Source of the DNA: Parasitella parasitica
Lineage: Eukaryota; Mucoromycota; Mucoromycetes; Mucorales; Mucoraceae
Direction of reading: 5' to 3'
Length of the DNA: 60,730 nt
Assembly: GCA_025201805.1 (NCBI GenBank)
Contig: MU619303.1
Location: 2,637-63,366 of the forward strand
Shown here: positions 12,130-22,950 of the stretch, in pieces
Numbering within the stretch: position 1 is the first letter of the stretch
How the letters are laid out: each line of letters begins with the position of its first letter
The notes under the pieces: model-generated
What the model saw: the letters and a program-made list of their open reading frames with translations, nothing else
Told to the model about the DNA's origin: nothing
Databases searched by the model: none
Program-made: the position numbers and the translations under genes

Positions 12130-12515
12130 ATGACTTCAAATGAAGAGCAAGATGAACGCGGTAGTAAAACAGACGAAAGTGGAAGAAGGTAATGAATGCT
12201 GAAGTATTTTATTCCAAGACATTAATTTAAATTATACGTCTTATTTAATAGCATACATCCGTAAGAGCAACTTTACAAGGTACAGCCTCGCAATTATTTG
12301 TCTTGTTTTGGTTGAGCGTTTGAGCATTCAATGATTGCAGCCGTGAGATAGAACACCATTTGGAAGCACCTATTTTCTCATACTGGGATCGTAACAACAA
12401 GAAGGCCAATGTGGCCACCACCACACAAACTCCAGTTGTTCATGCAAATATGCTTTGGCAAACCGTCACGACTTGGCTCATCATCCATATTACCACCTTC
12501 AAATGTCATCTATAA
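12130..12515 (+). CDS. Hypothetical spliced small gene (80 aa), low confidence
   Basis: Three candidate exons (12130-12188, 12252-12260, 12341-12515) join in frame from an ATG to a TAA. Each junction has GT-AG ends (GTAATG to TTTAATAG, GTAAGA to ATTGCAG) and the total is a multiple of three. The product begins acidic and hydrophilic (MTSNEEQDERG) and ends in a hydrophobic stretch (TVTTWLIIHITTF). I do not recognise a family. It lies within the transposon block next to the N gap, so it may be a captured or broken gene whose continuation is hidden, or a chance reading frame. Confidence 0.25.
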
Positions 12516-12698
12516 GAACTGAAACCGCTGTAATATTGAGGCCGGCAGAGCAATAAAAACAAATACACGTTCTTGCGGCTTAAGTTGATTCAGTTAAACG
12601 CGCTGCATCAAAGCCAGCCTACTACACACTATAGTAGACAACGTATCTAGCGGTGTTTTGCGAAAAGACCATCATCTTTTAAAATCTACCGACTTTGA

Positions 12699-13381
12699 NN
12701 NNNNNNNNNNNNNNNNNNNNNNNNNNNNNNNNNNNNNNNNNNNNNNNNNNNNNNNNNNNNNNNNNNNNNNNNNNNNNNNNNNNNNNNNNNNNNNNNNNNN
12801 NNNNNNNNNNNNNNNNNNNNNNNNNNNNNNNNNNNNNNNNNNNNNNNNNNNNNNNNNNNNNNNNNNNNNNNNNNNNNNNNNNNNNNNNNNNNNNNNNNNN
12901 NNNNNNNNNNNNNNNNNNNNNNNNNNNNNNNNNNNNNNNNNNNNNNNNNNNNNNNNNNNNNNNNNNNNNNNNNNNNNNNNNNNNNNNNNNNNNNNNNNNN
13001 NNNNNNNNNNNNNNNNNNNNNNNNNNNNNNNNNNNNNNNNNNNNNNNNNNNNNNNNNNNNNNNNNNNNNNNNNNNNNNNNNNNNNNNNNNNNNNNNNNNN
13101 NNNNNNNNNNNNNNNNNNNNNNNNNNNNNNNNNNNNNNNNNNNNNNNNNNNNNNNNNNNNNNNNNNNNNNNNNNNNNNNNNNNNNNNNNNNNNNNNNNNN
13201 NNNNNNNNNNNNNNNNNNNNNNNNNNNNNNNNNNNNNNNNNNNNNNNNNNNNNNNNNNNNNNNNNNNNNNNNNNNNNNNNNNNNNNNNNNNNNNNNNNNN
13301 NNNNNNNNNNNNNNNNNNNNNNNNNNNNNNNNNNNNNNNNNNNNNNNNNNNNNNNNNNNNNNNNNNNNNNNNNNNNNNNNN
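12699..13381. other. Assembly gap (683 Ns)
   Basis: A run of N bases inside the transposon block marks a scaffold join of uncertain true length. Open frames drawn through it are meaningless. Confidence 1.
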
Positions 13382-13881
13382 CAAGCGCAGGGGCAGCATA
13401 CTTCACAGAATGAGCGCACTAAACACAGTGTTTAATACAAATCTAGACCTTCGACTCGGTATTAAGTTCCTGTCAATGGCCACAGAACTTAAACGAATAC
13501 GCTCTATTCTTGAAGTATGCTTGGATCACACTCTAAAAATTGAGAACTATAGTTCAGTTAGTAAGCGCTGCTGGGAGATTGTGTTGATAAGCGCTTACAT
13601 TGTCTCCATCTTTGAAGCCAGAGTGGAGTTATGCCGAAAAAAATCGTTTCTCTTTTTTTCCAATGTTGCTATGAGCAACTGGTTTCTATTGTAGACAATG
13701 TCTTTAATAACGCGTAAAATATTACTTAAAGTGCAATTCATAAAACACTTTATCTTTTTCTTGATGCTCATGTTGAACGTAAAGTATCTGAAAGAAAAGC
13801 GAATTGAGTAAAAAAAATCGTTATTTAGTTTTTGCAAAAACAGCCAATTGAAAATTTCAAGTACGCTGATTGGAATTTTGT
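13382..13881. other. Unassigned sequence right of the gap
   Basis: A plus-strand frame at 13410-13694 and a minus-strand frame at 13595-13891 show no recognised motifs. The end (about 13830-13881) is made of short related units such as GCCAATTGAAAATTTCAAG and GCTGATTGGAATTTTG. These continue beyond the LINE insertion at 14098 (GCCAATTGGAATTTT), so they look like the subterminal end of an older element. Confidence 0.4.
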
Positions 13882-14083
13882 AGGCCGCCATTTTTTTTAA
13901 AGATTTTTATTGTTTGCTTCATGTAGATTAAAGTAGCGATATGGTAACCAAGAGGCGGGTGCAATTATATTGATAGTATTAATAAAAAAATAAGTATGAG
14001 AAAGAGATAGATAAACTAAAGGAAAGAAAATTACAACATAGAGTGAGCCTGATCTTCGTCGATCATCTTGGAAGGCCGCCATT
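13882..14083 (-). mobile_element. 5'-truncated LINE insertion with 11-bp target-site duplication
   Basis: The plus strand reads AGGCCGCCATT (13882-13892), then T-rich sequence, and ends before an identical AGGCCGCCATT (14073-14083). The interior on the minus strand starts with AAGATGATCGACGAAGATCA, matching the last codons of the LINE ORF seen at 7079 and 11225. It ends with GCAAACAATAAAAATCTTT plus an A-run. It is a very short (about 180 bp) 3'-end copy produced by target-primed reverse transcription. The intact duplication suggests a younger insertion than its neighbours. Confidence 0.9.
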
Positions 14084-14118
14084 AAACGTTTTGAATCCGC
14101 CAATTGGAATTTTAAAAA

Positions 14119-14286
14119 TCCGTCGATTGAGACCGTAGGCACGAAAAAGTTCACATTGTTGGGATCACACCAGACTACGGGCTGCTTCAAGTAAAAAGCC
14201 TCAAAAAGCGAGATAAACTATATGGTCTTTTGCCTGATGGTAATAGTTTTGACATGATGAAGGGTCTTTTGATTCCAAAGAAATAA
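14119..14286 (+). pseudogene. BPL1: Biotin-protein ligase, C-terminal exon (detached)
   Basis: The reading frame gives HEKVHIVGITPDYGLLQVKS and then LPDGNSFDMMKGLL followed by PKK and a TAA stop at 14284-14286. This matches the C-terminal SH3-like domain of eukaryotic biotin ligases, including the conserved PDGNSFDMM signature. It supplies exactly the part missing from the gene that stops at 2286. The same frame contains a TGA at 14128-14130 immediately upstream. An AG acceptor (CCGTAG) at 14133-14138 could make 14139 an exon start, but ten or so family residues between the two parts are not found. I conclude it is the displaced 3' end of the same gene. Confidence 0.85.
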
Positions 14287-14632
14287 ATTCTACGTTCAGG
14301 GGTAATTTTCGTTTTTTGCTGAAGCACATTGTGGACATCAGGAAATGAGTTCAGTAAAATCATAAAAGCATGGTAATCTGAATTATTACAAGTGCATTAG
14401 AAATTGATGCGTGTTATCAAGAAAGAAAACGTTATATGTAAATGGTAGTAAAAGGGCACGACTTTTACCCACAACATTTGATACGGCTATTATACAGTTG
14501 TCATAATAGCAATCATCCTCATGTTTTCAAGACCTGTTCGAAAACCCGACAAAAATTAAGCTTAACATTTTTTCTAAAATGTTGTCAGTAACCTTTTCTT
14601 CTTCTTTATATTTTATATCACTTTAATTTCAA
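14287..14632. other. Intergenic spacer and promoter of the reductase fusion
   Basis: This A+T-rich spacer of about 350 bp ends in pyrimidine-rich sequence (CCTTTTCTTCTTCTTTATAT) shortly before the ATG at 14633, as is common for fungal core promoters. No gene is seen. Confidence 0.5.
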
Positions 14633-17600
14633 ATGAAAGATTACTACAATAAAAAAACGATCCTTATTACTGGCGCTACTGGATTTGTTGGAAAAGCTAT
14701 ATTATGGCAATTGTTAAAAGAAGCTGGAACAGTGATCGATAAAGTGTACGTTCTTATTCGCCCCAAGAGGATTCCGGCTGGAAGCCCTTCACAACGCATT
14801 TTAGATGAAATTGTCAATACCCCAGTAAGTTTTTCGCTGATGGTGCTGTCAAAAGATATTCATGATTTTGCCTTAGGTGTTTTATAAGCTATTAAGATAT
14901 TTTGATAACGACAAAGAAGCATTGAGACGAAAGCTAATCCCAATTTCCTGCGATCTATCTCTATCACATATGGGATTGTCCATGGAAGACAGCATTCAAA
15001 TGAAGGACACAAATATTGTTATTCATTGTGCGGCTACGTCAGAATACGAAAACTCGGTGGAATGGAATCTAGAGGTAAAGCTTGCTGTACATCTCGCTTT
15101 CTTTTCTTTCTTGCAATACTGATACCCTATTTTGTTTTTCTTTTTTTTTTTAGACAAATGTACTGGGAACTATTCGATTAATGGATTATTTGGATGGTTG
15201 CGATGATGTTTGTGAGTTTTGGCATTTTTAAAACGTTTGTAATATAACAGCTAATCCGGCCTTAAATAATCAGGTTCTTTTATTCACATGTCGCCCATTC
15301 ATATATATCAAGATGCACCCGACGATAGCGATGATACTGTCATTTCAGAATACATTTATGATATTGGACTTGGAGATCCTGAGGATTTTCTAAAGCAACT
15401 CCTTGGCGCAGATGAAAAAGGTATACAATAGGGTTTTTTTTTAAAAAAAAAGAGACGGGGACACTAATATGCCTGCTGTATCACATACATATTCCAGAAT
15501 TATCAGCATTGGTTAAGCGAATCTTACAAAAATTCTCGACATTACATCTATTCACAAAGGCACTCACAGAACACTTGATCGCGAAAAGAGTGAATCAAGT
15601 TCGAAATGTTGAAAATCAAGGATATCCCCTTGCTATTTTCCGCTCTCATTTTATAGGACCTGCTGCAGTAGAGCCCACGCCAGGCTGGACAACTGGCATG
15701 TCGGGTGTTTCTTCATGGCTGGCACTTTATGGTCATTCTATACCTATCATTCAGCCAGATCAAGGTCGACAATATGCAAATGTATTTCCTGTAGACTATG
15801 TTGCTAAATGTATTATTCACTCAATCCACACAATTAAATACCCGGGTCCTGACTTTGTTGCGCCGTTTGCTAATAATGTGATTAAGAGAAACTCGACAGC
15901 TATCTACCATCCCTATATATTCAACATGTCAACTTCAGCATTCATAAAGCCAATCACATGGTGCGAAGCATACACTGCCATTCAAGATTACTGGACTAGG
16001 CCAAGCAATGTGATTCCCAACAATCAAAAACTGCCTATAGCTGATAGCTATTTTTCCAGTAATAAAACTTTATCGAAAGCAAGATTTTTGATGCAATATT
16101 ACTTTCGATCCTCTGCCAACAGCAACAGCAGTAACAGCGGTTTGAACAGCGTATTAAGCAATGGAAATTCCTCATTCAATTTATACAACGCTCCATCGCG
16201 AGACTACAACCAGCAGCAAGATCAGCAAAAATGGATGGAGCTGGCTTCCAACATCCGTAACAATCTTGCCAGACAAAACCGTTATCCTTGGGAATACAAT
16301 ACAACACAATTCGATGCTTTGATAGACAAATTGGAAGGCATAGATGTTTTGCAAGACCTGAGTTGGCATAACTATTTTATGCAGAGTTGCCATGGCGTCC
16401 ATGTCTACACTTTGCACTGCGGACATCATATGCGCACTAGTGTCCTGCCTTCATTTCAAGTATGCTCGCTGTACTCTCATTCCAACACGGCTTCTATTAT
16501 CGACTCTTCGTTCAAAAGCGTAGTGTATACCGAGGAGGAAATGCGACAGAGAGTGCAATATATGATTGCGACTGTGATAAGCTCGTTGAAAAATCCTGGG
16601 CAGTTTATACAAAATGAAAAGGAATGGAAGCCTATTTGGATCGAGTATCTGAACGACATGCTGGAAGATTGGTGCGACGAAGGGTCCATTGAAGCCTTGG
16701 AAATTAGCATGAAAAAGAAAGAAATTCAGACCAGGTGGCAATTGAAGGTTGACGAGAATAACGAAATGACCAAAGTAGCCGTTCTGAACGATCCCAGAGT
16801 CGGAAAAGCCATTCAGCAGGTAAAATGGGTTGACAGAGACTGAGGACAGACGCTAAAATATGTACAAACTTCAGATTTCTGACAGGTCAGGTATGCCTGT
16901 TGAAAAAGTAATGGAGGAAGCTATGCGATCATTGAATAGAATCCAAGAGCGAACACAATTGCCTTACGCTTGGTTTGCTGCGACATTCCTTCAAAAGCTA
17001 TTCAAAAGTATGTTTAGTGGAATTTACATTGACAAAGCTAGTCTAGAAAAGGTAGCTATGTATAAATTTGGTGGTTATTATTGCGACTCATGTAGCAAGT
17101 AGATCAGAGAATCTGTCAAAAACAAGCGTGTCGTTTATGTGCCTGTTTCCAAGACTACATTAGACCCGGTTCTCGTGTGGTATTTAGCCATACGCTACGA
17201 GTTGCCTATCCCAGCGCTCGTTTTAGATGAAGCCTTGGCTATTTTGGGTCCCTTCTCTGACCTGCTTCGACTTGCCGGTGCAGTATTCATCAAACGAGAC
17301 CCCAATACTAGGTCGACGTTAACTACTGCTGTCACTTCAGCCTACCTTCAACATCTCATGCAGGAACACGGCGCAATGACACTGATACTGGATAAAGTGA
17401 GATCAAGAACGGGCATCTTCCAAAAACCTTACCAGGATGGGCTTGTGGATATGATTATTGGCCAAGATGTTGTATTTATTCCCATCAATGTGTCATACGA
17501 GGAAGTACCTGATATTGTATTGCTGATCGCACAAGATTTGCAAACGAGCAAGAGGAAATCACAACACAATGGCAACAATAATGGTATACAAAGATCGGCC

Positions 17601-19145
17601 TCCCATCGCATGTCGACACCTACCAAAGTGTCAAGGCCCAGCGAAAGTCGATCCCATCGTGTACGAAGCCGCAGCTTGAATGGATGGCAAGAAGAACAAA
17701 AGACGAAGTCAGGAGCTGAGCAACAAGCGATGCATTGTGGCAGATTGCTTGTAGGTTTTGGGCAGCCAATTTCGGTGGATGGCAGTGTTGTTGGGGCGCA
17801 ATGGGCGGATACGATCCAGAAAGAGCAAAAGAGAGCGACGGTCATCAGTCCAATTTCACTGGTGGCATCAATTTTGCTATATAGCCGAGTCAGAGGAAAC
17901 TGCATTGATTTACAGACAATGAAGGACTATTTGGAGTATTTGCGCGTCTTTGTAAAGAGCCAAAGCATTGCAATGGATTGGCAAGGTAAGCATGCCAAGA
18001 TAAAAAGGAGCATTCGGTTTAACAGATTGCGCTGTGGGTATTACAAAGACTTTGAAGACACGGAAACTATCATATTTTACAACATACGGTTATTGGAAAA
18101 GACTTCGAATTTGGTTACATGGGACGAACGAAACAGTGGATTTACGTTTAAAATTAGCACTAAATCGGAAAGCATACTACAGCTGGCATACTACGCAAAC
18201 CAGGTAAGCCTCTCAAGTGCTGTTTTGTGTGTAGCATGCTGCTAACGTTTCGTAACATCTAGGTGCGCGAGCTGTTTGTCTTGGACTCCATCTTTGCGAG
18301 CACTTATCTGTCATTTGGTAGCTTAACAAAGGTTGCTGAAATGATTTTTATCGAGAGATTCGAGTTCTTGGCAACCTTATTTCAGTATCACTTTGAAACG
18401 TCGTGGAACATTAAAGAGGAATACCAGAGATTGAAGCTAAAGTACCAAGAGTACATGGGCGGAAACGAGGGCACTTTGGAGAGAATAGTAACCAAGGTCA
18501 ATCTCAGTAAAAAGTACAACCAGTTTGGTCTGTTGGCATCTTTTATCTACCCCATCCTTGATTCGTTCTGGGTCACTTTGTGTGCATTGTCGTCGCTGAA
18601 TGATGTCAAAGCCTTACCATTGTCTTTGGTACCAACCCTATCTCAGTGGATAGGCATGCATTTGATCAGCGGTAGAAGAACCATCTACAGCGAGGTTCTA
18701 TCCACTGAATACAATCAAAACACTCTACAGACTTTGGTTCAGTGGGGATTATTGAGTAAGAAATCAACAAAGCTAATCCTCTCTCCCGATGCTCAAATGC
18801 TGATGCAGGCACTGGGACTATCTACCAATGAAGATTTGATCATTTTAGAGGTAAATCACTTTAAAAGCAGTGCATTCGTCCAGCCATTGACAGTATTTTT
18901 AGCATGAATCTGATGAAATTGCTGAACTGTGTAAAAAAGTTGAACAGCTACGAAAACGAGACGAAGACGACAGTTTATCCAGATATATTTACGAGAAATG
19001 CCAAAATCAAATCAGATCATTAGCCAAAAAGTCCACGTCTTTCAGCAAAAAGCAGGGTGCGACTGTAGTTGAAGAGAAAGAAGAAGCCATGATTCAGCTT
19101 GGCTATGCTTTACTACAAAGCATGGACAATAACGCTACCCTTTGA
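14633..19145 (+). CDS. Fatty acyl-CoA reductase-acyltransferase (PlsB/GNPAT-type) fusion protein
   Basis: Nine exons (14633-14824, 14877-15074, 15154-15211, 15274-15420, 15498-16819, 16875-17051, 17103-18203, 18263-18850, 18903-19145) join to 1341 codons. Residues 8-20 give ILITGATGFVG, the NAD(P)H-binding loop of male-sterility/FAR-type short-chain dehydrogenases, and about 25-420 follow that family. From about 640 to 850 the protein resembles GPAT/DHAPAT acyltransferases (FLQKLFKSMFSGIY, VVYVPVSKTTLDP, LLRLAGAVFIKR, VRSRTG, FIPINVSYEEVPD). In ordinary families the first domain reduces acyl-CoA and the second acylates glycerol-3-phosphate or DHAP. Here the FAR YxxxK tyrosine is His215 (HLFTK) and the acyltransferase HX4D histidine is Ser714 (SKTTLD). 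The glutamate of motif III is also altered (DKVRSRTG). Activity of both domains is therefore doubtful; it may be a regulatory or altered-specificity enzyme. Confidence 0.85.
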
Positions 19146-19392
19146 CAACGAGAATAAGACCACTGTAGTTACACGTGAACAATAGCGTCATTTGTACTGT
19201 AAAACATTCCCTTTTTCGGCAATCTGACAAAGAATCTTGATAGATTTATTAGGTGTAGTGCCAAAAGATAACATCATTGCTGGGCGATCCCAAACATTCA
19301 ATTTTGAAACCCATTTAATAAAGGTAATTTACCAAAATGAAGTAGTTTGCTCTTCTTTACTGTTCTCTGGGGAGATAATAAACATACACAAA

Positions 19393-20785
19393 ATGGCATT
19401 ATTCACAAGCAATAATTCAAGGTCTAAAGTCAACATACTTTTACTTTTGTTTGCAACTTTTATTGTGTATTGCATCTATATCATTTCATACAACCTGCCA
19501 ACCACGACCACAGCTAGACATGAATCATCCACCAGCATCCCAACTAGAAACCCTAAATCTGATATCTGCAAAACTGATCAGGTTCTGCGAAATGTCGATC
19601 CCAACCACACAAATGCTCATATCGAATTTTGGAGACATTTGAACGAAGCGACGATTCAAGTATACAAGAAACGATGGCAAAAGTTTGTTTCTAGTGTCGA
19701 GCACACGCACATGCCTCGTGGTGTGTCGGGTCGAGGTATTGTGCTGGTTGCTGGCAACGGAGATACATTCGACCGCGCATTGACAACAATTAAATTGCTG
19801 CGACATTTGCAGCGTTGCAAGCTAAATATCGAAGTGTGGCACTTGTCTGATGAACAACCCTCCCAAGCAATGAGGCAAGAGCTTGAAGACTTGGGTGCGA
19901 CACCAAGAGATTTATCAGATCCTCAGCTAGTTCGGCCCATCATTCATCGAAGAAATGCAGACAAGCAATTTCAAATCAAAGCAGCTGCTGTCATCAATTC
20001 TGCTTTTAAAGAAGTGTTATACCTTGACTCTGACAATGTGCCGGCTCAGGACCCAACATTTTTGTTTGACACGCCTGAATACAAATCCATGGGTGCTTTG
20101 TTCTGGCCCGACTTTTGGTATGTATGCTTGTGGACGAAACAAATGAACCCAAGTGACTTATGCTTATTATAGGAAAACTCATGGCGATAACAAGATTTTC
20201 AATGTACTCGACATTCCATGTGAGGATGAGTGGGAGCAAGAGTCTGGACAAATGGTGATTGACAAAGAAAAGTCTTGGGTCCCATTGCAATTAGCCTGGT
20301 ACATGCAAAAGCATTATGAAATATACTTTCAGTTCTTGAACGGCGACAAAGATACGTTCAAATATGCCTGGAAAGCGTTAAATAAGCCGTACCACATGGC
20401 AGAAGCTTTTCTTGGTATGGCTGGTACTATGGTCAATAATCGATTTTGCGGCCATACAATGCTTCAATACACTCCTACCAGTGACCAAGACGACGATCGA
20501 ATATTGTTTGTGCATGCAAACTTGCTCAAGATTACCGACAAGAATCATTTCATCCATGGTGATCAGCCTGAGCATCCTTGGGATTTGGCAAAGAGATCTA
20601 CCATGAATCATGCCAACACCTGGATTAAGCCAGAATTTTATATTTCGAATCAAGGGCAAGCTTGTATGGATTTCACTCATCGCCAAGGTGAACCAGATGC
20701 CATTACTGAAGATTTCGATTATGTTTTACCGGATTTCCAGGCTAATTACTTCAAGTTTGGGGGGATCGGTGGCGAAACAAGATAA
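19393..20785 (+). CDS. Alpha-mannosyltransferase, MNN2/MNN1-like (GT71 family), type II membrane protein
   Basis: Two exons (19393-20117, 20173-20785) encode 445 residues. The chosen ATG starts MALFTSNNSRSK, the first in-frame ATG, and places a single hydrophobic segment (NILLLLFATFIVYCIYII) about 15-32 residues in. This is the layout of Golgi type II glycosyltransferases. The luminal part has the fungal mannosyltransferase pattern: AGNGDTFDRA, then FKEVLYLDSDNVP (metal-binding DxD-like site) and ALFWPDFW at the splice junction. Such enzymes extend mannan side chains on cell-wall glycoproteins. The last codons follow a run of six G: another frame just after it stays open to 20837, so the true C-terminus may be longer if the run is miscounted. 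AATAAA-like signals follow near 20853. Confidence 0.85.
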
Positions 20786-21446
20786 TGACGATTGTGAATG
20801 GAACCATTACAAGCCCAATGCACCAAGTGGTTATTGATCATCTATTTGTTAAATAAATCTCTTGGCTGCTGTTTCAACTCTGAACACCCAAAAAAAGATA
20901 TCGCTAGTTGCTGTGGAATACACATTGTGTATTTGATCTGACCTTGAGTAGAAAAACTTATCAAATTACTTTGAATATATAGCGAAAAAAAAAAAAAAAA
21001 AAAAGTAGTTTGTGAATTTCGTTTCAAGTATATTTCATTGCCAAAAAGAATTAGCAGGAAAGGCGATTTATTATGGCAAGCATTCAAGCTGATATATTGA
21101 AGAGCAAAAGTCTGTTATTTCATTGTTATTGTTTTAGTCAAAATATAACTACTTTTGCATATAAACCTTGATATAAGCATTGCCCAGCTGAAAATAAGAT
21201 TGCGGTGTCAGACAACTATTATAAGGTGTAATTTGGTTCGTTCTTCATACCTTAAAAGCATGTAACAGAAACGACAAGGAATATACCAAATAAAACCGAC
21301 TCAAGGGTAGGATATGTGTCTAATTTTGGATAGGCAGGGCGTGAAGCTGCACAGACCAAAATGACCTGCGTTTTTACGCTGTCATAGTCCTAAGCCCACA
21401 ATGGGTTGAAATTTTTAAATCTTAAACATTTACTTGTGTGTCAAAT
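20786..21446. other. Intergenic spacer
   Basis: This holds the 3' end of the mannosyltransferase (TTAAATAAATCT near 20850), a 21-A run at about 20984-21004 and the promoter of the RRG9-like gene. No coding region or RNA gene is recognised. Confidence 0.5.
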
Positions 21447-22379
21447 ATGTTAAAGTCAATTTTTCGAGTCAAACCCATTAATGCTAGGCTGTTCTCGAGT
21501 GAGAATAGTGCTCCAGTAGCAGCAACAGCCAACTGGGTGCCCAAGAAACGTGTATCTAGACCTACTATGGAGAAAATCCGAACTTTAGCAGCCTCTGTAA
21601 ACCATACGATACATATTAAAAGCCATAATTGGGACTAAAGAAATTGTTTTACATAGCAACCTGAAGTGTACAACACTGTGTCCTTATCCAAAGAATTCAA
21701 GTTGTCTGTTGAAGCTGTACGACGAATTCTAAAATCCAATTATGTGCCTCAAGAACAAGACGCCGAAAGACAAGAAAGCAACCGCTACAGAGCAATGGGC
21801 GATCGTAGAAAAGAGTTTAAAAAGGTCTACAACATTCCTGAGGACAATCCCAAGACATTTTGGAATAAAAAGACAACTTCGAAGGAACTAGATTTTTCGA
21901 CTAGAAGAGAAGAAAGAGGAGGAAAAAACATGTGGTCAAATTCTGTATACAAGAGAAGATCTTTTGATGACAGTGCTAGTAGATTCGATATTGACAAGGA
22001 TAACCGACCTCAAAGACATTTCGATAATTATGAGCCAAATGTTCATTCAAGACGAAATTCATATAGTAGGGATGATCAGAAAAGAAATGTGGTTAGTGGC
22101 GATGCTCGAAGAAATTTTGATCAAAGACAATCTTTCAGAAGAGGTCGTAATGGTGGCAATTATGGAGAGACATCTTACAGAAAAGATAGATTTAATGCTA
22201 ATGAAGGACGAGAAAACAAACCCTTTGGACGGTTCACTAATGAAAATAGATCATTCAATGATAAAAGATCCTTCGAACGAAACGACCGTTATCAAGACAC
22301 TGGTAAACGACCATTTAATCGTCAAAGAGACAACAACAATGCAGCAGGTGACCGCAGATTCCCTTCTAACCAGAGATGA
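21447..22379 (+). CDS. Neugrin/RRG9-like mitochondrial protein
   Basis: Two exons (21447-21596, 21657-22379) encode 290 residues. The intron is supported because splicing gives TLAASQPEVYNTVSLSKEFK, the continuous neugrin/RRG9 block, followed by LSVEAVRRILKSNYVP. The ATG chosen begins MLKSIFRVKPINARLFSS, a basic, serine-rich N-terminus typical of mitochondrial presequences; an upstream GTG in the same frame is unlikely. Family members support mitochondrial ribosome assembly, mitochondrial gene expression or respiratory growth. The C-terminal 170 residues are a low-complexity Arg/Asp/Asn/Ser-rich tail with RRG and RNGG elements, suggesting RNA contact. A CCAATAAAAG polyadenylation-type signal follows near 22416. 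It converges on the NHP6-like gene. Confidence 0.8.
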
Positions 22380-22448
22380 TGTGATTGATGAAAAATGTAC
22401 CAAATGATTCAACCAATAAAAGCAACAACGACGCGCGTTAATTTCTTC

Positions 22449-22496
22449 ATGTGTGTATGTGTGTGTATGTGTGTGTATGTGTGTGTGTGTGTGAGA
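22449..22496. repeat. GT-rich microsatellite
   Basis: Alternating GT/AT dinucleotides (TGTGTGTATGTGTGTGTATG and onward) lie in the 3' region between two convergent genes. It is a simple repeat likely to vary in length between isolates. Confidence 0.9.
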
Positions 22497-22582
22497 GAAA
22501 CAAGAATATTCATGAATGGGTTTTTATTTAATTTAGCCAAGGAATATATCATTAAACTATATGGACATTATAGGGTTTTGAT

Positions 22583-22950
22583 TTATTTATTTTTAGCAGC
22601 CTTCTCGTCTTCATAACGGCTCTTGTCAGCTTTAGCTTTATCATCATAGGGCTAAATGAATTTTTTTTAGTGGTTAATTTTAGTAGAGGTGAGGGGAGCT
22701 AACCTTCTTTTCTTTAGCATCCAGGCCCTTCCATTTTTCACCAAGAAGCTTACCAATAGTACCTAATAAATAGAAATTAAGATGCTGCATAGTGGGATGA
22801 GATGAATCCGAGGTAGGTACCAAATGAAGCATCGGGGTTCTCTTCCTTGATTTTAGCACGATTTTCTTGAGAAAAGAACATGTAGGCAGATAAACTACGC
22901 TTGGGAGCAGCAGGATCTTTCTTTGATCTTGGTTTGGTAGCTTTGGGCAT
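22583..22950 (-). CDS. NHP6: NHP6-like HMG-box chromatin protein
   Basis: Three exons on the minus strand (22821-22950, 22704-22762, 22583-22651) encode 85 residues. The protein starts [20 protein letters not shown] and continues [36 protein letters not shown] and [16 protein letters not shown]. This is a single HMG box with a short basic N-terminal arm, the NHP6 design. Such proteins bend DNA without strong sequence preference, help nucleosome reorganisation with FACT and support transcription by RNA polymerases II and III. Length is close to yeast NHP6A (93 residues). Both introns have GT-AG ends. The 1.5-kb spacer upstream is shared with a divergently transcribed chitin synthase. Confidence 0.93.

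Noticed and set aside
12658-13435. Open frames of about 240 residues on both strands
   Set aside because: They run through the Ns of the assembly gap and have no real sequence content.
2278-14138. Single target-site duplication framing the whole 11.8-kb insertion
   Set aside because: The edges share only a short inverted TAAAATTC/GAATTTTA similarity and no direct repeat, so a single insertion event is not supported.
21964-22407. A 147-residue alternative frame in the RRG9-like gene
   Set aside because: It is a +1 reading of a biased Arg/Asp/Asn tail; the neugrin-like block is in the other frame.
22449-22496. GT repeat as a CRISPR-like or telomeric array
   Set aside because: It is a plain dinucleotide microsatellite without spacers.
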